This document shows, in pieces, positions 25,048-32,556 of a stretch of 43,367 nt of DNA (position 1 is the first letter of the stretch; the number at the start of each line of letters is the position of its first letter). The position numbers were made by a program, and so were the translations under genes. The notes under the pieces are model-generated. The model was not told where the DNA came from. It saw nothing but the letters and a program-made list of their open reading frames with translations, and searched no databases. Source of the stretch: Candidatus Adiutrix sp. (GTDB lineage: Bacteria; Desulfobacterota; Desulfarculia; Adiutricales; Adiutricaceae); assembly GCA_031263565.1 (NCBI GenBank), contig JAISFR010000045.1:1-43367 (forward strand). The letters are read 5' to 3'.

Positions 25048-25780
25048 GATAGAGCCCGCCGTTGACCGAGATGACCTGGCCGGTGATATAGGCCGCGCCC
25101 GGGGAGCAGAGGAAGCTGACCGCCTCGGCCACTTCCCCGGGCCGGCCCAGGCGGCCCAGGGGAATGTGGGCCAGCATTTTATCCAGCGGCAGGGCGGCGG
25201 TCATTTCCGTTTCAATGAAGCCCGGGGCCACGGCGTTGACCTGGATATTGCGGCGGGCCACTTCCCGGGCCAGGGCCCGGGTGGCCCCGATGAGCCCGGC
25301 CTTGGAGGCCGCATAGTTGACCTGTCCCGGGGCCCCGGCCTGGCCGGAAGTTGAAGATATATTGATGATGCGGCCCTGCCGCTGCCTTTGCATGTGGGGC
25401 AGAAGCCGCCGGGTGACCAGGAAGAAGCCGGTCAGATTGACTTCCAGCACCTGGTCCCAATCCCGGCGGCTCATCAGGCCCATCAGGTTGTCGCGGGTCA
25501 GGCCGGCGTTATTGACCAGCACCTCGGGCACGGCTTCTTCCAGCATCAGGGCCAGGGCCTGATCCACAGCCTCTTCGTCGGCCACGTCAAAGGGCAACAG
25601 ACGGCCGCGGCCGCCGGCGGCTTCGATTTCGCCAAGCACGGCTTGGGCGGCCTCTCGATCGCGGCGGTAATTGATCCAGACCAGAAAACCGTCGCGGGCC
25701 AAGGCTCTGGCCACGGCCGCGCCGATGCCCCGTCCGGCCCCGGTGACCAGGGCCTGGCGGGTGGGGTTGTTGTCAGCCAT
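25040..25780 (-). CDS. fabG: 3-oxoacyl-ACP reductase (FabG/ApeQ-like)
   Basis: NADPH-dependent short-chain reductase of 246 residues. Nucleotide motif [13 protein letters not shown], catalytic Ser-Tyr-Lys in [21 protein letters not shown] and the FabG-type PGFIETEMT. It reduces the ketoacyl chain after each condensation. The ATG at 25780 is preceded by AGAGGA; a TTG one codon upstream is a less likely start. It is the first gene of the minus-strand pigment cluster, behind a candidate promoter. The genomic position argues for a dedicated pathway copy rather than the housekeeping fabG. Confidence 0.92.
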   Translation of the reverse strand: MADNNPTRQALVTGAGRGIGAAVARALARDGFLVWINYRRDREAAQAVLGEIEAAGGRGRLLPFDVADEEAVDQALALMLEEAVPEVLVNNAGLTRDNLMGLMSRRDWDQVLEVNLTGFFLVTRRLLPHMQRQRQGRIINISSTSGQAGAPGQVNYAASKAGLIGATRALAREVARRNIQVNAVAPGFIETEMTAALPLDKMLAHIPLGRLGRPGEVAEAVSFLCSPGAAYITGQVISVNGGLYLD

Positions 25781-25829
25781 CAATGTTCCTCTGGGCCAAT
25801 TGATTGAAACGCACGGTTGCGCCGAGACT

Positions 25830-25858
25830 ATCTTATCTTGGAAGGCGGGCTAAGGCAA
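25830..25858 (-). promoter_or_regulatory. Candidate promoter at the head of the APE-like cluster
   Basis: Minus-strand TTGCCT (25853-25858), 17-base spacer, TAAGAT (25830-25835); 4/6 matches in each box. It lies in the 150-base gap between flgE and fabG. I see no clear terminator for flgE in this gap, so some read-through into the pigment cluster is possible. Confidence 0.4.
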
Positions 25859-25931
25859 GCGGAAAGCGTTGTTTCGGCAGGCTGTACGCCGCCAGGCGTT
25901 CTTACGGCGGGTCCAGGGCGCCCGCCCCCGG

Positions 25932-27869
25932 TCAGCGCTTGAGTTGGATGGCGGTGGCCAGCATGGTGTCGGAGGTGGTGATGGATTTGGAGTTGGCCTG
26001 GAAACCGCGTTGGGTCACGATCATCTGGACGATTTCCGTGGCCGTGTCCACGTTGGACTGTTCCAGATAGCCGCCCAGGATGGTGCCGGCCTCTTCTCCC
26101 GGAACGCAGAGCCGGCCGTCGCCCGAGTAGCGGTTGGCGGAAAAGAGATTTTCGCCTTCCTTGGCCAGACCCCAGGGGTTGAGGAAGCGGGTCAGGCCGA
26201 TCTGGTAGAGTTCCTGCTCCCTTTTGGGGCCGTAAAGGCCGATGACCCGGCCGTCTTCGGTCACCACCACCCGCTGGAGAGAGCCTTCCGGAAAGCCGTC
26301 CTGTTCTTTGAGGGTCACCGAGTTGTTGGCGGCGTATTGAGTAGTGCCGAATTCCTCCTGTTCCCAGTCGTCGCCGATTTTCGTGGCGCCCATGTTCAGG
26401 GCGACGGTCTGGGTGATGGTCGGGGCGTCGGCCGGGTAGGGCGCTCCGCTGAGGTCCGGGGCGGCGGTGTTGACGAAGCTGAGGTCAAAGCTGAAGACGC
26501 CTTCGGCCGTCAGGGAGGCTTCGGTCCAGGCGGCCAGTTCGCCGTGGGCCACCACTTCGATGGAGTCCGCGCCGGCCGCGCCGAAAGTCATCCGTCCGCT
26601 CTCGTCCAGCCCGAAGCTTACGGTCAGGCCGCTGCCGAAGGCGTAGGGGCCCGGGTAGGCTTTGTCGTCGACGGCGATGTAGCCGATGTTGCCCAGGTCG
26701 TCCACCCAGGTGACGGCCGACATTGGCCGGCTGCCCGGCTGGTTGTCCGACCAGGTCCAGGTGTCGCTGCCTTCGTCATATTCGCCATAGCCCCAGGTCA
26801 GGGTGTAGGTCCGCTCCGAGGCCGCGTAGGTGCCGGCACTGGCGTCCAGAGTCGGCTTTCCGGTGTAGTGGCCGCTTATGGCGGCCGTGTTCATGGCCGA
26901 ACTGGAGCCGCCGCCGGCTTTCTCGGTGTAGGCGGTCAGGGCGGCCGCCAGGTCGAGATTTTCGGCTTCGATGCTTTTGACCAGGCCACCGTGGCCCAGT
27001 TCATCGTCGTCGGCGGTGAAGGTGATTTTGCCTTTCTGGATCAGTCCGGCAAAACTGGCGTGGCTGTCGAAGAGAGCCCCGCTGTCCGCGCTGCGGGCGT
27101 CTTCCTTCGGGTCGAGGGTGATGAGGTAATCCCAGACGTTTTCCATGTGGGGATTTTTCTGGTAATAGATCATCAGGTCATGGGCGTTGCCGGCTTCGTC
27201 GTAGATGGCGACCGCTTCGGCATAGCTGTAGTCGGACCTGTCAATGGGCGGGGTCTGGTTGGCGTTCCAGGCCCCGGCGTAGCCGTCGCCTTCCAGGCCG
27301 CTGCCTTCTGAAGTTTCGGCGTCGTAATAGTAGGAATATTGGTCGTCGGCATTGAGATTGACGGCCAGCTTGATGGATTCGGTGGCGATGGGCGGGGCCT
27401 TCAGGGTGGTGATCTGAATGTCCACAGGGCTGCCGATGCGCCGGGCGCTATCCCCGGCTTTGGGCACGGTCATGGCCCAGCCCTGGAGGATATTGTGATT
27501 GGGATCCTCCAGATAACCTTCCTTGTTCCAGGTATAAACCCCGGCCCGGGTGTACATTATTTCATTGGTCAGGGCCTTGCGGACGCTGAAGAAGCCGTCG
27601 CCGGCAATGGCCAGGTCGGTGTCGCCCTGCTCGCCCATGAAAGAGCCCTGGGTGAACAGGCTCTGAATGCTCTCGACCCGGCTGCCCCGGCCGACCTGAT
27701 TGTGGTTGTTGCCGGAATAATAGCACTGGCTGATCAGATCCTCGTAATTGGTGCGCCCGGCCTTGAAGCCTACGGTGTTGACGTTGGCCAGGTTGTTGCT
27801 GATGGTCTGCATGCCCGTGCCCAGGGCCAGCATGCCGGTGGAGGCTATGTACATGGTGGAGAAAGCCAT
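25932..27869 (-). CDS. flgE: Flagellar hook protein FlgE, large variant
   Basis: 645 residues, against about 400 in Salmonella. N-terminal rod motif MAFSTMYIASTGMLALGTGM with ISNNLANVNTVGFKAGR; C-terminal D0 motif YLEQSNVDTATEIVQMIVTQRGFQ. The middle 150-520 carries an acidic, Gly/Thr-rich insertion that would form extra surface domains, as in other Deltaproteobacteria. The ATG at 27869 follows GAGGAG; an open frame further upstream would overrun the sigma-54 promoter and is rejected. No other flagellar gene is in the window. Confidence 0.95.
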   Translation of the reverse strand: MAFSTMYIASTGMLALGTGMQTISNNLANVNTVGFKAGRTNYEDLISQCYYSGNNHNQVGRGSRVESIQSLFTQGSFMGEQGDTDLAIAGDGFFSVRKALTNEIMYTRAGVYTWNKEGYLEDPNHNILQGWAMTVPKAGDSARRIGSPVDIQITTLKAPPIATESIKLAVNLNADDQYSYYYDAETSEGSGLEGDGYAGAWNANQTPPIDRSDYSYAEAVAIYDEAGNAHDLMIYYQKNPHMENVWDYLITLDPKEDARSADSGALFDSHASFAGLIQKGKITFTADDDELGHGGLVKSIEAENLDLAAALTAYTEKAGGGSSSAMNTAAISGHYTGKPTLDASAGTYAASERTYTLTWGYGEYDEGSDTWTWSDNQPGSRPMSAVTWVDDLGNIGYIAVDDKAYPGPYAFGSGLTVSFGLDESGRMTFGAAGADSIEVVAHGELAAWTEASLTAEGVFSFDLSFVNTAAPDLSGAPYPADAPTITQTVALNMGATKIGDDWEQEEFGTTQYAANNSVTLKEQDGFPEGSLQRVVVTEDGRVIGLYGPKREQELYQIGLTRFLNPWGLAKEGENLFSANRYSGDGRLCVPGEEAGTILGGYLEQSNVDTATEIVQMIVTQRGFQANSKSITTSDTMLATAIQLKR

Positions 27870-27936
27870 GGTCTTGCTCCTCTCGAGCCGATTTTCAGTG
27901 GAAGGCCGCCGAGGCTGGCGATCCGCCAGATAACCA

Positions 27937-27952
27937 AGCAAAGTTTGTGCCA
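27937..27952 (-). promoter_or_regulatory. Sigma-54 promoter of flgE
   Basis: Minus-strand TGGCAC-AAACT-TTGCT matches the -24/-12 consensus (TGGCAC N5 TTGCW) at every conserved base, 68 bases upstream of the flgE start codon. Hook genes are commonly sigma-54 dependent in flagellar hierarchies with FlrC-type activators. Confidence 0.85.
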
Positions 27953-27997
27953 GGTTGCTAACTAATAATATCAACTGTTTATCCGCGGAAACCAGGC

Positions 27998-28029
27998 AAA
28001 AAAATCCGGCCTCGGCGGGCCGGGGCCGG
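27998..28029 (-). terminator. Orphan rho-independent terminator on the minus strand
   Basis: A ten-base stem (28006-28015 with 28020-28029, one G-U pair, 4-base loop) is followed on the minus strand by seven T. It would stop transcripts coming from the right, but the nearest gene there is on the plus strand. No minus-strand gene is visible upstream of it in the window. Confidence 0.75.
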
Positions 28030-28262
28030 AAATATTTTCAAATGCCCGCCGGCCAAATCATAAAAATAGTCCTCATAACTTGCTATATTTATTTTAAGAC
28101 GGTTACATTTTGCCGAACCAGAGGGGCGGACGCAAGAACGGCCGGCAAGATTGAAACCGGCGACAATGTATGGGGATCATGGCCTGGTCGCCATCCTGGC
28201 CGATGCTGAAAAGGCTGGATGGCGCTGCTTGAAAAAAAATCACTCTATTGTTAAAATTTTAA

Positions 28263-28291
28263 TTGACAAGAAAAGTTCTTTGGATTAAAAT
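28263..28291 (+). promoter_or_regulatory. Strong sigma-70 promoter of the methyltransferase operon
   Basis: TTGACA (28263-28268), 17-base spacer, TAAAAT (28286-28291): 6/6 and 5/6 matches. The implied start near 28298 leaves a leader of about 290 nt before the first gene. I looked for cobalamin-riboswitch conserved boxes in the leader and did not find them. Confidence 0.7.
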
Positions 28292-28588
28292 CATTCATGT
28301 CAGTTAAAAGAGAGGTCCATAACGAGATCAACCGACGCGTTTAAACGATTTGGCTGCTAACATTGTTGCCGTTCGAGCAGAATATGTCAGACCCGGCCAC
28401 CTTTACCGGCGGGCGAGGGCGGGGACATTTTTTTGCTTTTTTAGGGGTCAAGCAACCGATGTCGGGCGGCCAGACCCGGGCAGCACTGTTAAGTTTCGTC
28501 AAAGAGGTCTCAAACCTGTCACATCATCTAATTAACTGCGACTTGTTTTGAGTCGCCGGTCTTTGACCAATGATTTGGAGGTAATCTC

Positions 28589-30037
28589 ATGGTAGCCCTG
28601 TTTTCCTATTTTTCCGATTCAGAAACCGAAACCATGAAAGAGCAGGTATTCCGTCTTCTGGCTGAAGACGGCGTCAAGCTTGATTCCCACCCCCAGCTGA
28701 TTCCGGCCCTGACCAAAGCCGGCTACCAGATGGACGAAGCCAGCGGCATTCTGAAAATTCCGGTGGATCGGATGAAAGCCGCCCTGGAAGAGGCTCCAAA
28801 ATCCTTTAAGCTGGGCGCCCGCAACCCTGAGAGAATTCTACAGCTGCCCAAACCGGGCGGCGGTTTCTGGGCTCGCACCTGCACCGGCGGCCACGCCTGG
28901 CTGGAGCCTGACGGCAGCTACCGCCGGGTGACGCTGAACGACGTGGCCAAGTGGAGCCAACTGTCCAACGCCCTGGATGAAATCAGCTTCCTGTCCTTCC
29001 TTTTCGCCGACGACGCCCCGGTTTATTCGGCCGACGTTCACTCCATGGTCAGCGTGGTCAATAACACCGACAAGCACCTCTGGGTTCAGCCTTATGAAGC
29101 CAAGAACGTCGACTATCTGGTCAAGCTGGGTGAGGCCGTTGCCGGCGGCGCGGCCAAGCTGAAGGAAAACCCGGTGATAAGCTTCATCGCCTGCTCTCTG
29201 ACCCCGCGCCTTTTCAAACACATGGACCTGGAAATAATCTATAAGAGCGCCCTGGCCGGCACCCCCATCCAGGCCTGCTCCCTGCCCGGGGCCGGGGCCA
29301 CTTCCCCCATCACCGTTCCCGGCGTCGTCATCCTGGCCACAGCCGAAATTCTGGCCATGACGGCCATGGCCCAGGCCGTGCAGCCCGGCACCCCGGTGGT
29401 GGCCTGCCCGATCATCTTCTCCAGCGACATGCGCAGCGGCCGGAGCCTGCAGTCCAGCGCCGAAGCCATCAAGGCCGGCAGCGCCTGCGTCCAGTTCATT
29501 AAAAAAGCCTTTGCTCTCCCCACCCACAACTACGGCCTGGGTTCCGACGCGGCCGGCCTGGGCGAACAGAATATGGCCGAACGGACCATGCTTCTCACCG
29601 CTAAAGCCCTGAGCGGCCAGGACATCATGGGCGGGGCCGGTCAGACCGAAGTGGCCGTCTGCGTCAGCCCCCTGCAGTTAATCGCCGACAATGAACTGTT
29701 GTCCATGGCCAGGGTGCTGGTCTCCCCTATCGAACTGAATGACAACTCCATGGCCACCGCCGTCCTGAAAAAGGTCGAGCCGGGCAAGGAATTCATCTCC
29801 CAGTCCCATACGGTCAAGAATTGTCGCAACCTTCTGCCCCAGAAGAATTTTAACCGCATGACCATGACCGCCTGGAAGGATGCCGGCGAGCCGGATCTCC
29901 AGGCCGCTCTCAGGGCTGATTATGAAAAGATCATGGCTGCGCCCAACACCGGCGCCGCCAGTGCCGACCTGACCCGAGAACTTGACGAGATCGTCAAGGC
30001 GGCTGACGCTGCCCTGAAAGAAGCGGCCGGAAAATAA
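28589..30037 (+). CDS. MttB-superfamily methyltransferase without pyrrolysine
   Basis: 482 residues of the trimethylamine-methyltransferase superfamily. These enzymes move a methyl group from a quaternary amine to the Co(I) of a partner corrinoid protein. Family features include the N-terminal SETETMKEQVFRLLAEDGV, the central LPGAGATSPITVPG and the C-terminal LPTHNYGLGSDAAGLGEQNM with GGAGQTEVAVCVSPLQLIADNE. The frame is complete with no internal amber codon, so it belongs with non-pyrrolysine members such as MtgB (glycine betaine), MtpB (proline betaine) and MtcB (carnitine). GGAGG precedes the ATG. Followed by its corrinoid protein and a TRAP transporter. The substrate is not deducible from sequence; the downstream nicotinate genes suggest an N-methylpyridinium carboxylate. 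Confidence 0.9.
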   Translation: MVALFSYFSDSETETMKEQVFRLLAEDGVKLDSHPQLIPALTKAGYQMDEASGILKIPVDRMKAALEEAPKSFKLGARNPERILQLPKPGGGFWARTCTGGHAWLEPDGSYRRVTLNDVAKWSQLSNALDEISFLSFLFADDAPVYSADVHSMVSVVNNTDKHLWVQPYEAKNVDYLVKLGEAVAGGAAKLKENPVISFIACSLTPRLFKHMDLEIIYKSALAGTPIQACSLPGAGATSPITVPGVVILATAEILAMTAMAQAVQPGTPVVACPIIFSSDMRSGRSLQSSAEAIKAGSACVQFIKKAFALPTHNYGLGSDAAGLGEQNMAERTMLLTAKALSGQDIMGGAGQTEVAVCVSPLQLIADNELLSMARVLVSPIELNDNSMATAVLKKVEPGKEFISQSHTVKNCRNLLPQKNFNRMTMTAWKDAGEPDLQAALRADYEKIMAAPNTGAASADLTRELDEIVKAADAALKEAAGK

Positions 30038-30060
30038 CCATCGCGAGGGAGCCGCCGGAA
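30026..30060 (+). repeat. 35-base direct repeat, copy 1
   Basis: It overlaps the last codons of the methyltransferase gene and runs on behind its stop. It matches 30781-30815 at 33 of 35 positions, with the last 22 bases (from CATCGCGAGGGAGCC) identical. I see no third copy in the window. Confidence 0.85.
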
Positions 30061-30145
30061 CATGAACCGGGCATCCCGACGATGCTTCTGTCCGGCGCTT
30101 TTGTCCATTCAAATAAAGCATAAATGAATCAGGAGGTATTTTTTC

Positions 30146-30772
30146 ATGGCCATCAACGACGTGTATCGGGCGGTGCTCGATTTTGAGGAAGATCAGATCG
30201 CCGACCTCATTGAAAAAGAACTGACCGAAGGGGTTGAGCCCAATAAACTGCTTCAGGAAGGTCTGATCGCCGCCATGGACGCGGTCGGCAAGGCCTTTTC
30301 CGAAGGGGAAATTTTCGTACCTGAAATGCTGATGGCCGCCCAGACCATGAAACTGGGACTCGATGTGCTGAACCCCAGATTGGGCGACAAAGACGCCCAA
30401 AGCCGGGGCGTGATCGTCATTGGCACGGTCAAAGGCGACCTTCACGATATCGGCAAGAATCTGGTGGGCATGATGCTGGAGGGCGGCGGCTTCGAAGTTC
30501 ATGACCTGGGCATCGACGTCAGCCCCGAGGCTTTTGTGGAGGGAGTCAAAAAATACCAGCCGGCCATTCTGGGGCTGTCCGCCCTATTGACGACCACCAT
30601 GCCGGTCATGGAGGAAACGGTCAAGGCCCTTAAGGCGGCCGGTCTGGAGCAGGTCAAAGTAATGATCGGCGGCGCTCCGGTGACCCGGGATTTTGCCGAA
30701 AATATCGGGGCGGACGGCTTTTCCGCCGACGCCCCGGCCGCGGTGGAACTAGCCCGCAGCCTGAGCAGGTAA
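30146..30772 (+). CDS. Corrinoid (cobalamin-binding) protein, MtbC/MtgC-like
   Basis: 208 residues. A helical cap domain (1-85) precedes a Rossmann cobalamin domain: GDLHDIGKN with the lower-axial ligand H100, SALLTTTM near 145-152 and GGAPV near 175. It accepts the methyl group from the MttB-family enzyme and passes it to a second methyltransferase (tetrahydrofolate or another carrier) that is not in this window; no reductive activase is here either. AGGAGGT precedes the ATG. Bracketed by the two copies of a 35-base repeat. Confidence 0.95.
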   Translation: MAINDVYRAVLDFEEDQIADLIEKELTEGVEPNKLLQEGLIAAMDAVGKAFSEGEIFVPEMLMAAQTMKLGLDVLNPRLGDKDAQSRGVIVIGTVKGDLHDIGKNLVGMMLEGGGFEVHDLGIDVSPEAFVEGVKKYQPAILGLSALLTTTMPVMEETVKALKAAGLEQVKVMIGGAPVTRDFAENIGADGFSADAPAAVELARSLSR

Positions 30773-30780
30773 AAAAGCCT

Positions 30781-30815
30781 GCCGGAAAATGAGCATCGCG
30801 AGGGAGCCGCCGGAA
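30781..30815 (+). repeat. 35-base direct repeat, copy 2, with hairpin
   Basis: It lies eight bases after the corrinoid gene. Its end, GAGCCGC (30804-30810), pairs across CGGAA with GCGGCTC (30816-30822), forming a stable hairpin that copy 1 cannot form because its right arm is missing. A role in mRNA processing or stability between the corrinoid and transporter genes is possible. Confidence 0.8.
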
Positions 30816-30860
30816 GCGGCTCTCGACCCCGTACTTTCTCAAACCATTTGGAGGTAAAGA

Positions 30861-31907
30861 ATGGGAAAACTGTTGACACTGGCCTTCGCCATTATGCTGG
30901 CCGTCCCGGCCGCGGCTTTCGCCCAGGATGACAAGGTTTATGAACTGGCCGTGGCCTGGAATGATATCTGGGGTCCCAAATTTAGGGCTTCCCAGGTTTA
31001 CCGTCCGGGCGGCGAACTGGAACGCCGGGTGTTCGAACGAACTGGCGGCCGGGTGAAGCTGAAAATAATCTCCAAGATGTTCCCCACCGAGCAGCTCTTT
31101 CAGGCTGTGGCCACCGGCAAGGTGGACATCGCCGATGTGGCCATGCCTTGGGAATCCAGCACCTATCCCCTGTGGAACTGGGGCGAAGTTCCGGGCATCG
31201 TCGATTCCAGCCCCCCCATTGGTCTGGCCGAGGAAGAGGCCGTCTACAGTGACCCCAAAGTCCGCGAACTGTATGACCAGTCCATGGCCAAATACAACCT
31301 GAAATTCTGGTTCGTCACCCAGTGGGATCCGGCCAACGGCATCTGGAGCAAGGGCCTCATCAGCGGCCTGGCCGACCTCGCCAACATGAAGGTCCGGGCC
31401 GGCGGCTATTTTCCCACCGTGGGCCTGAGAGCCATCGGCGGCACCCCTGTCTCGGTTTCCGGCTCCGAACTTGGCCCGGCCATGATCTCCGGCACCATTG
31501 ACGGAGTTCTGACCAGCCTTGGTTTCGGCTATTCCATCGGCCTGGCCCAGGTCTCCAAGCAGTTCACCCTGACCCCGCTTTCCCCCACCTGGAGCGCGGT
31601 GACCGTCATCAATAAGAAGAAGTTCGATTCCCTGCCGAAAGATCTGCAGGAGGCGGTCATCGAAGCTGGCCTGGATATTCAGCGGGCGGTCAATCTGTCC
31701 ACCATCGCCGAATACATTCTGAGCACCGACATCCTGACCCTGGCCAATGTAAAGGTCGCCGAATTCCCCGAGAGCGACAAGGCCAAGCTGGCCGAAGCCT
31801 CCAAAGCCGTGGAAAAGGAATGGCTTGACCAGACCGGCAAAGAAGGAGAGGAACTCCTGGCCGCCGTGCGGGCCGCTGTGAACAAATACCGGTCTTTCGG
31901 CAAGTAA
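30861..31907 (+). CDS. dctP: TRAP transporter substrate-binding protein (DctP family), Trp-rich
   Basis: 348 residues with a Sec signal peptide (MGKLLTLAFAIML to AFAQ, cleavage near 21-22). The family's carboxylate-binding arginine is R179 in NMKVRAGG. Unusually many tryptophans lie where the ligand cleft is expected: W33, W37, W97, W105, W107, W150, W155 and W162. An aromatic cage of this kind suits a quaternary ammonium or aromatic zwitterion, as in ectoine binders. GGAGGT precedes the ATG. First gene of a complete dctPQM set behind the methyltransferase and corrinoid genes. Ligand is inferred. Confidence 0.93.
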   Translation: MGKLLTLAFAIMLAVPAAAFAQDDKVYELAVAWNDIWGPKFRASQVYRPGGELERRVFERTGGRVKLKIISKMFPTEQLFQAVATGKVDIADVAMPWESSTYPLWNWGEVPGIVDSSPPIGLAEEEAVYSDPKVRELYDQSMAKYNLKFWFVTQWDPANGIWSKGLISGLADLANMKVRAGGYFPTVGLRAIGGTPVSVSGSELGPAMISGTIDGVLTSLGFGYSIGLAQVSKQFTLTPLSPTWSAVTVINKKKFDSLPKDLQEAVIEAGLDIQRAVNLSTIAEYILSTDILTLANVKVAEFPESDKAKLAEASKAVEKEWLDQTGKEGEELLAAVRAAVNKYRSFGK

Positions 31908-31921
31908 TAAACTGCGCCAGT

Positions 31922-31967
31922 GGCGGGGAGGCTCCGCCCGGGCCTCCCTCGCCCTTCGGTCCCCGCC
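31922..31967 (+). other. Intercistronic hairpin between dctP and dctQ
   Basis: GGCGGGGA (31922-31929) pairs with TCCCCGCC (31960-31967), with further G/C pairing possible inside. No U-tract follows, so it is probably not a full terminator. Such structures often raise binding-protein mRNA over the membrane subunits. Confidence 0.55.
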
Positions 31968-31990
31968 CCCGGCCATTTAGGGAGTCATTT

Positions 31991-32551
31991 ATGAATGGAA
32001 TACGAAAACTGATTGACGGCATTAACTGGTTCACGGACAGAATCGTCGCCCGCATCTTCGCCTGGATGATTTTGGGCCTGATGCTGCTGATACTGGCCGA
32101 CGTCATCACCCGGTATCTGCCTTTTATGAGGCCTCTGGCCATGAGCGACGAGTTCGGCGGCTATGCCCTGGTGGCCATCACCATGGGCGGGCTGGGCTAC
32201 GCCTGGCATCAGGGTTATCACGTGAAAGTGGAATTCTTCCTCAACATGATTCCGCCGAAAGTGGCCTGGATGCTGACCACCATCACCACCGTCGTCGCCT
32301 TCGGCTTCACTCTGATCATCACCTATGCCGCCTGGGAACATATCCAGCAGGCTTTTCTCTTTAAAACCAGAAGCAACTCCTGGATGCGAACGGTAGTGGC
32401 CTATCCCCAGCTCAGCATGATCATCGGCCTGATTCTTCTGGATTTGCAGCTTCTGGCCGAAGTTCTGGATCGTCTTTTCATGGGCCGGGGTAAGTCCGTC
32501 CCGGCGACGGCTGAAAAAGGCGCGACCGAGACCGCTTTGGTTGCGGAGTAA
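31991..32551 (+). CDS. dctQ: TRAP transporter small membrane subunit (DctQ)
   Basis: 186 residues with four hydrophobic helices at about 18-38, 53-72, 92-115 and 133-155. The family motif region DVITRYLPFMRPLAMSDEFG follows helix 1. It couples the binding protein to DctM in the sodium-driven transporter. GGGAG precedes the ATG. It ends five bases before dctM. Confidence 0.92.
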   Translation: MNGIRKLIDGINWFTDRIVARIFAWMILGLMLLILADVITRYLPFMRPLAMSDEFGGYALVAITMGGLGYAWHQGYHVKVEFFLNMIPPKVAWMLTTITTVVAFGFTLIITYAAWEHIQQAFLFKTRSNSWMRTVVAYPQLSMIIGLILLDLQLLAEVLDRLFMGRGKSVPATAEKGATETALVAE

Positions 32552-32556
32552 AAAAC

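Larger units (their letters stand above)
27870..28588. other. Long intergenic region between flgE and the methyltransferase operon
   Basis: 719 bases without a convincing gene. It holds the sigma-54 promoter of flgE, a strong minus-strand terminator, a GC-rich island at about 28110-28230 between AT-rich flanks, a consensus promoter pointing right, and a leader of about 290 nt. The island can be read as fragments such as DHGLVAILADAEKAG in one frame and RTAGKIETGDNVWG in another, which might be a decayed gene end, but the evidence is thin. Confidence 0.55.

Noticed and set aside
28166-28285. Small plus-strand gene starting at 28166
   Set aside because: The frame of about 38 codons has no ribosome site, overlaps the consensus promoter and turns AT-rich halfway; at best a remnant.
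28298-28588. Cobalamin riboswitch upstream of the methyltransferase
   Set aside because: A GGGCAGCACTG stretch recalls the B12 box, but the conserved core and flanking pairing elements are missing.
28589-30037. Pyrrolysine-containing MttB
   Set aside because: The frame has no internal amber codon and reaches full family length, ending at TAA.
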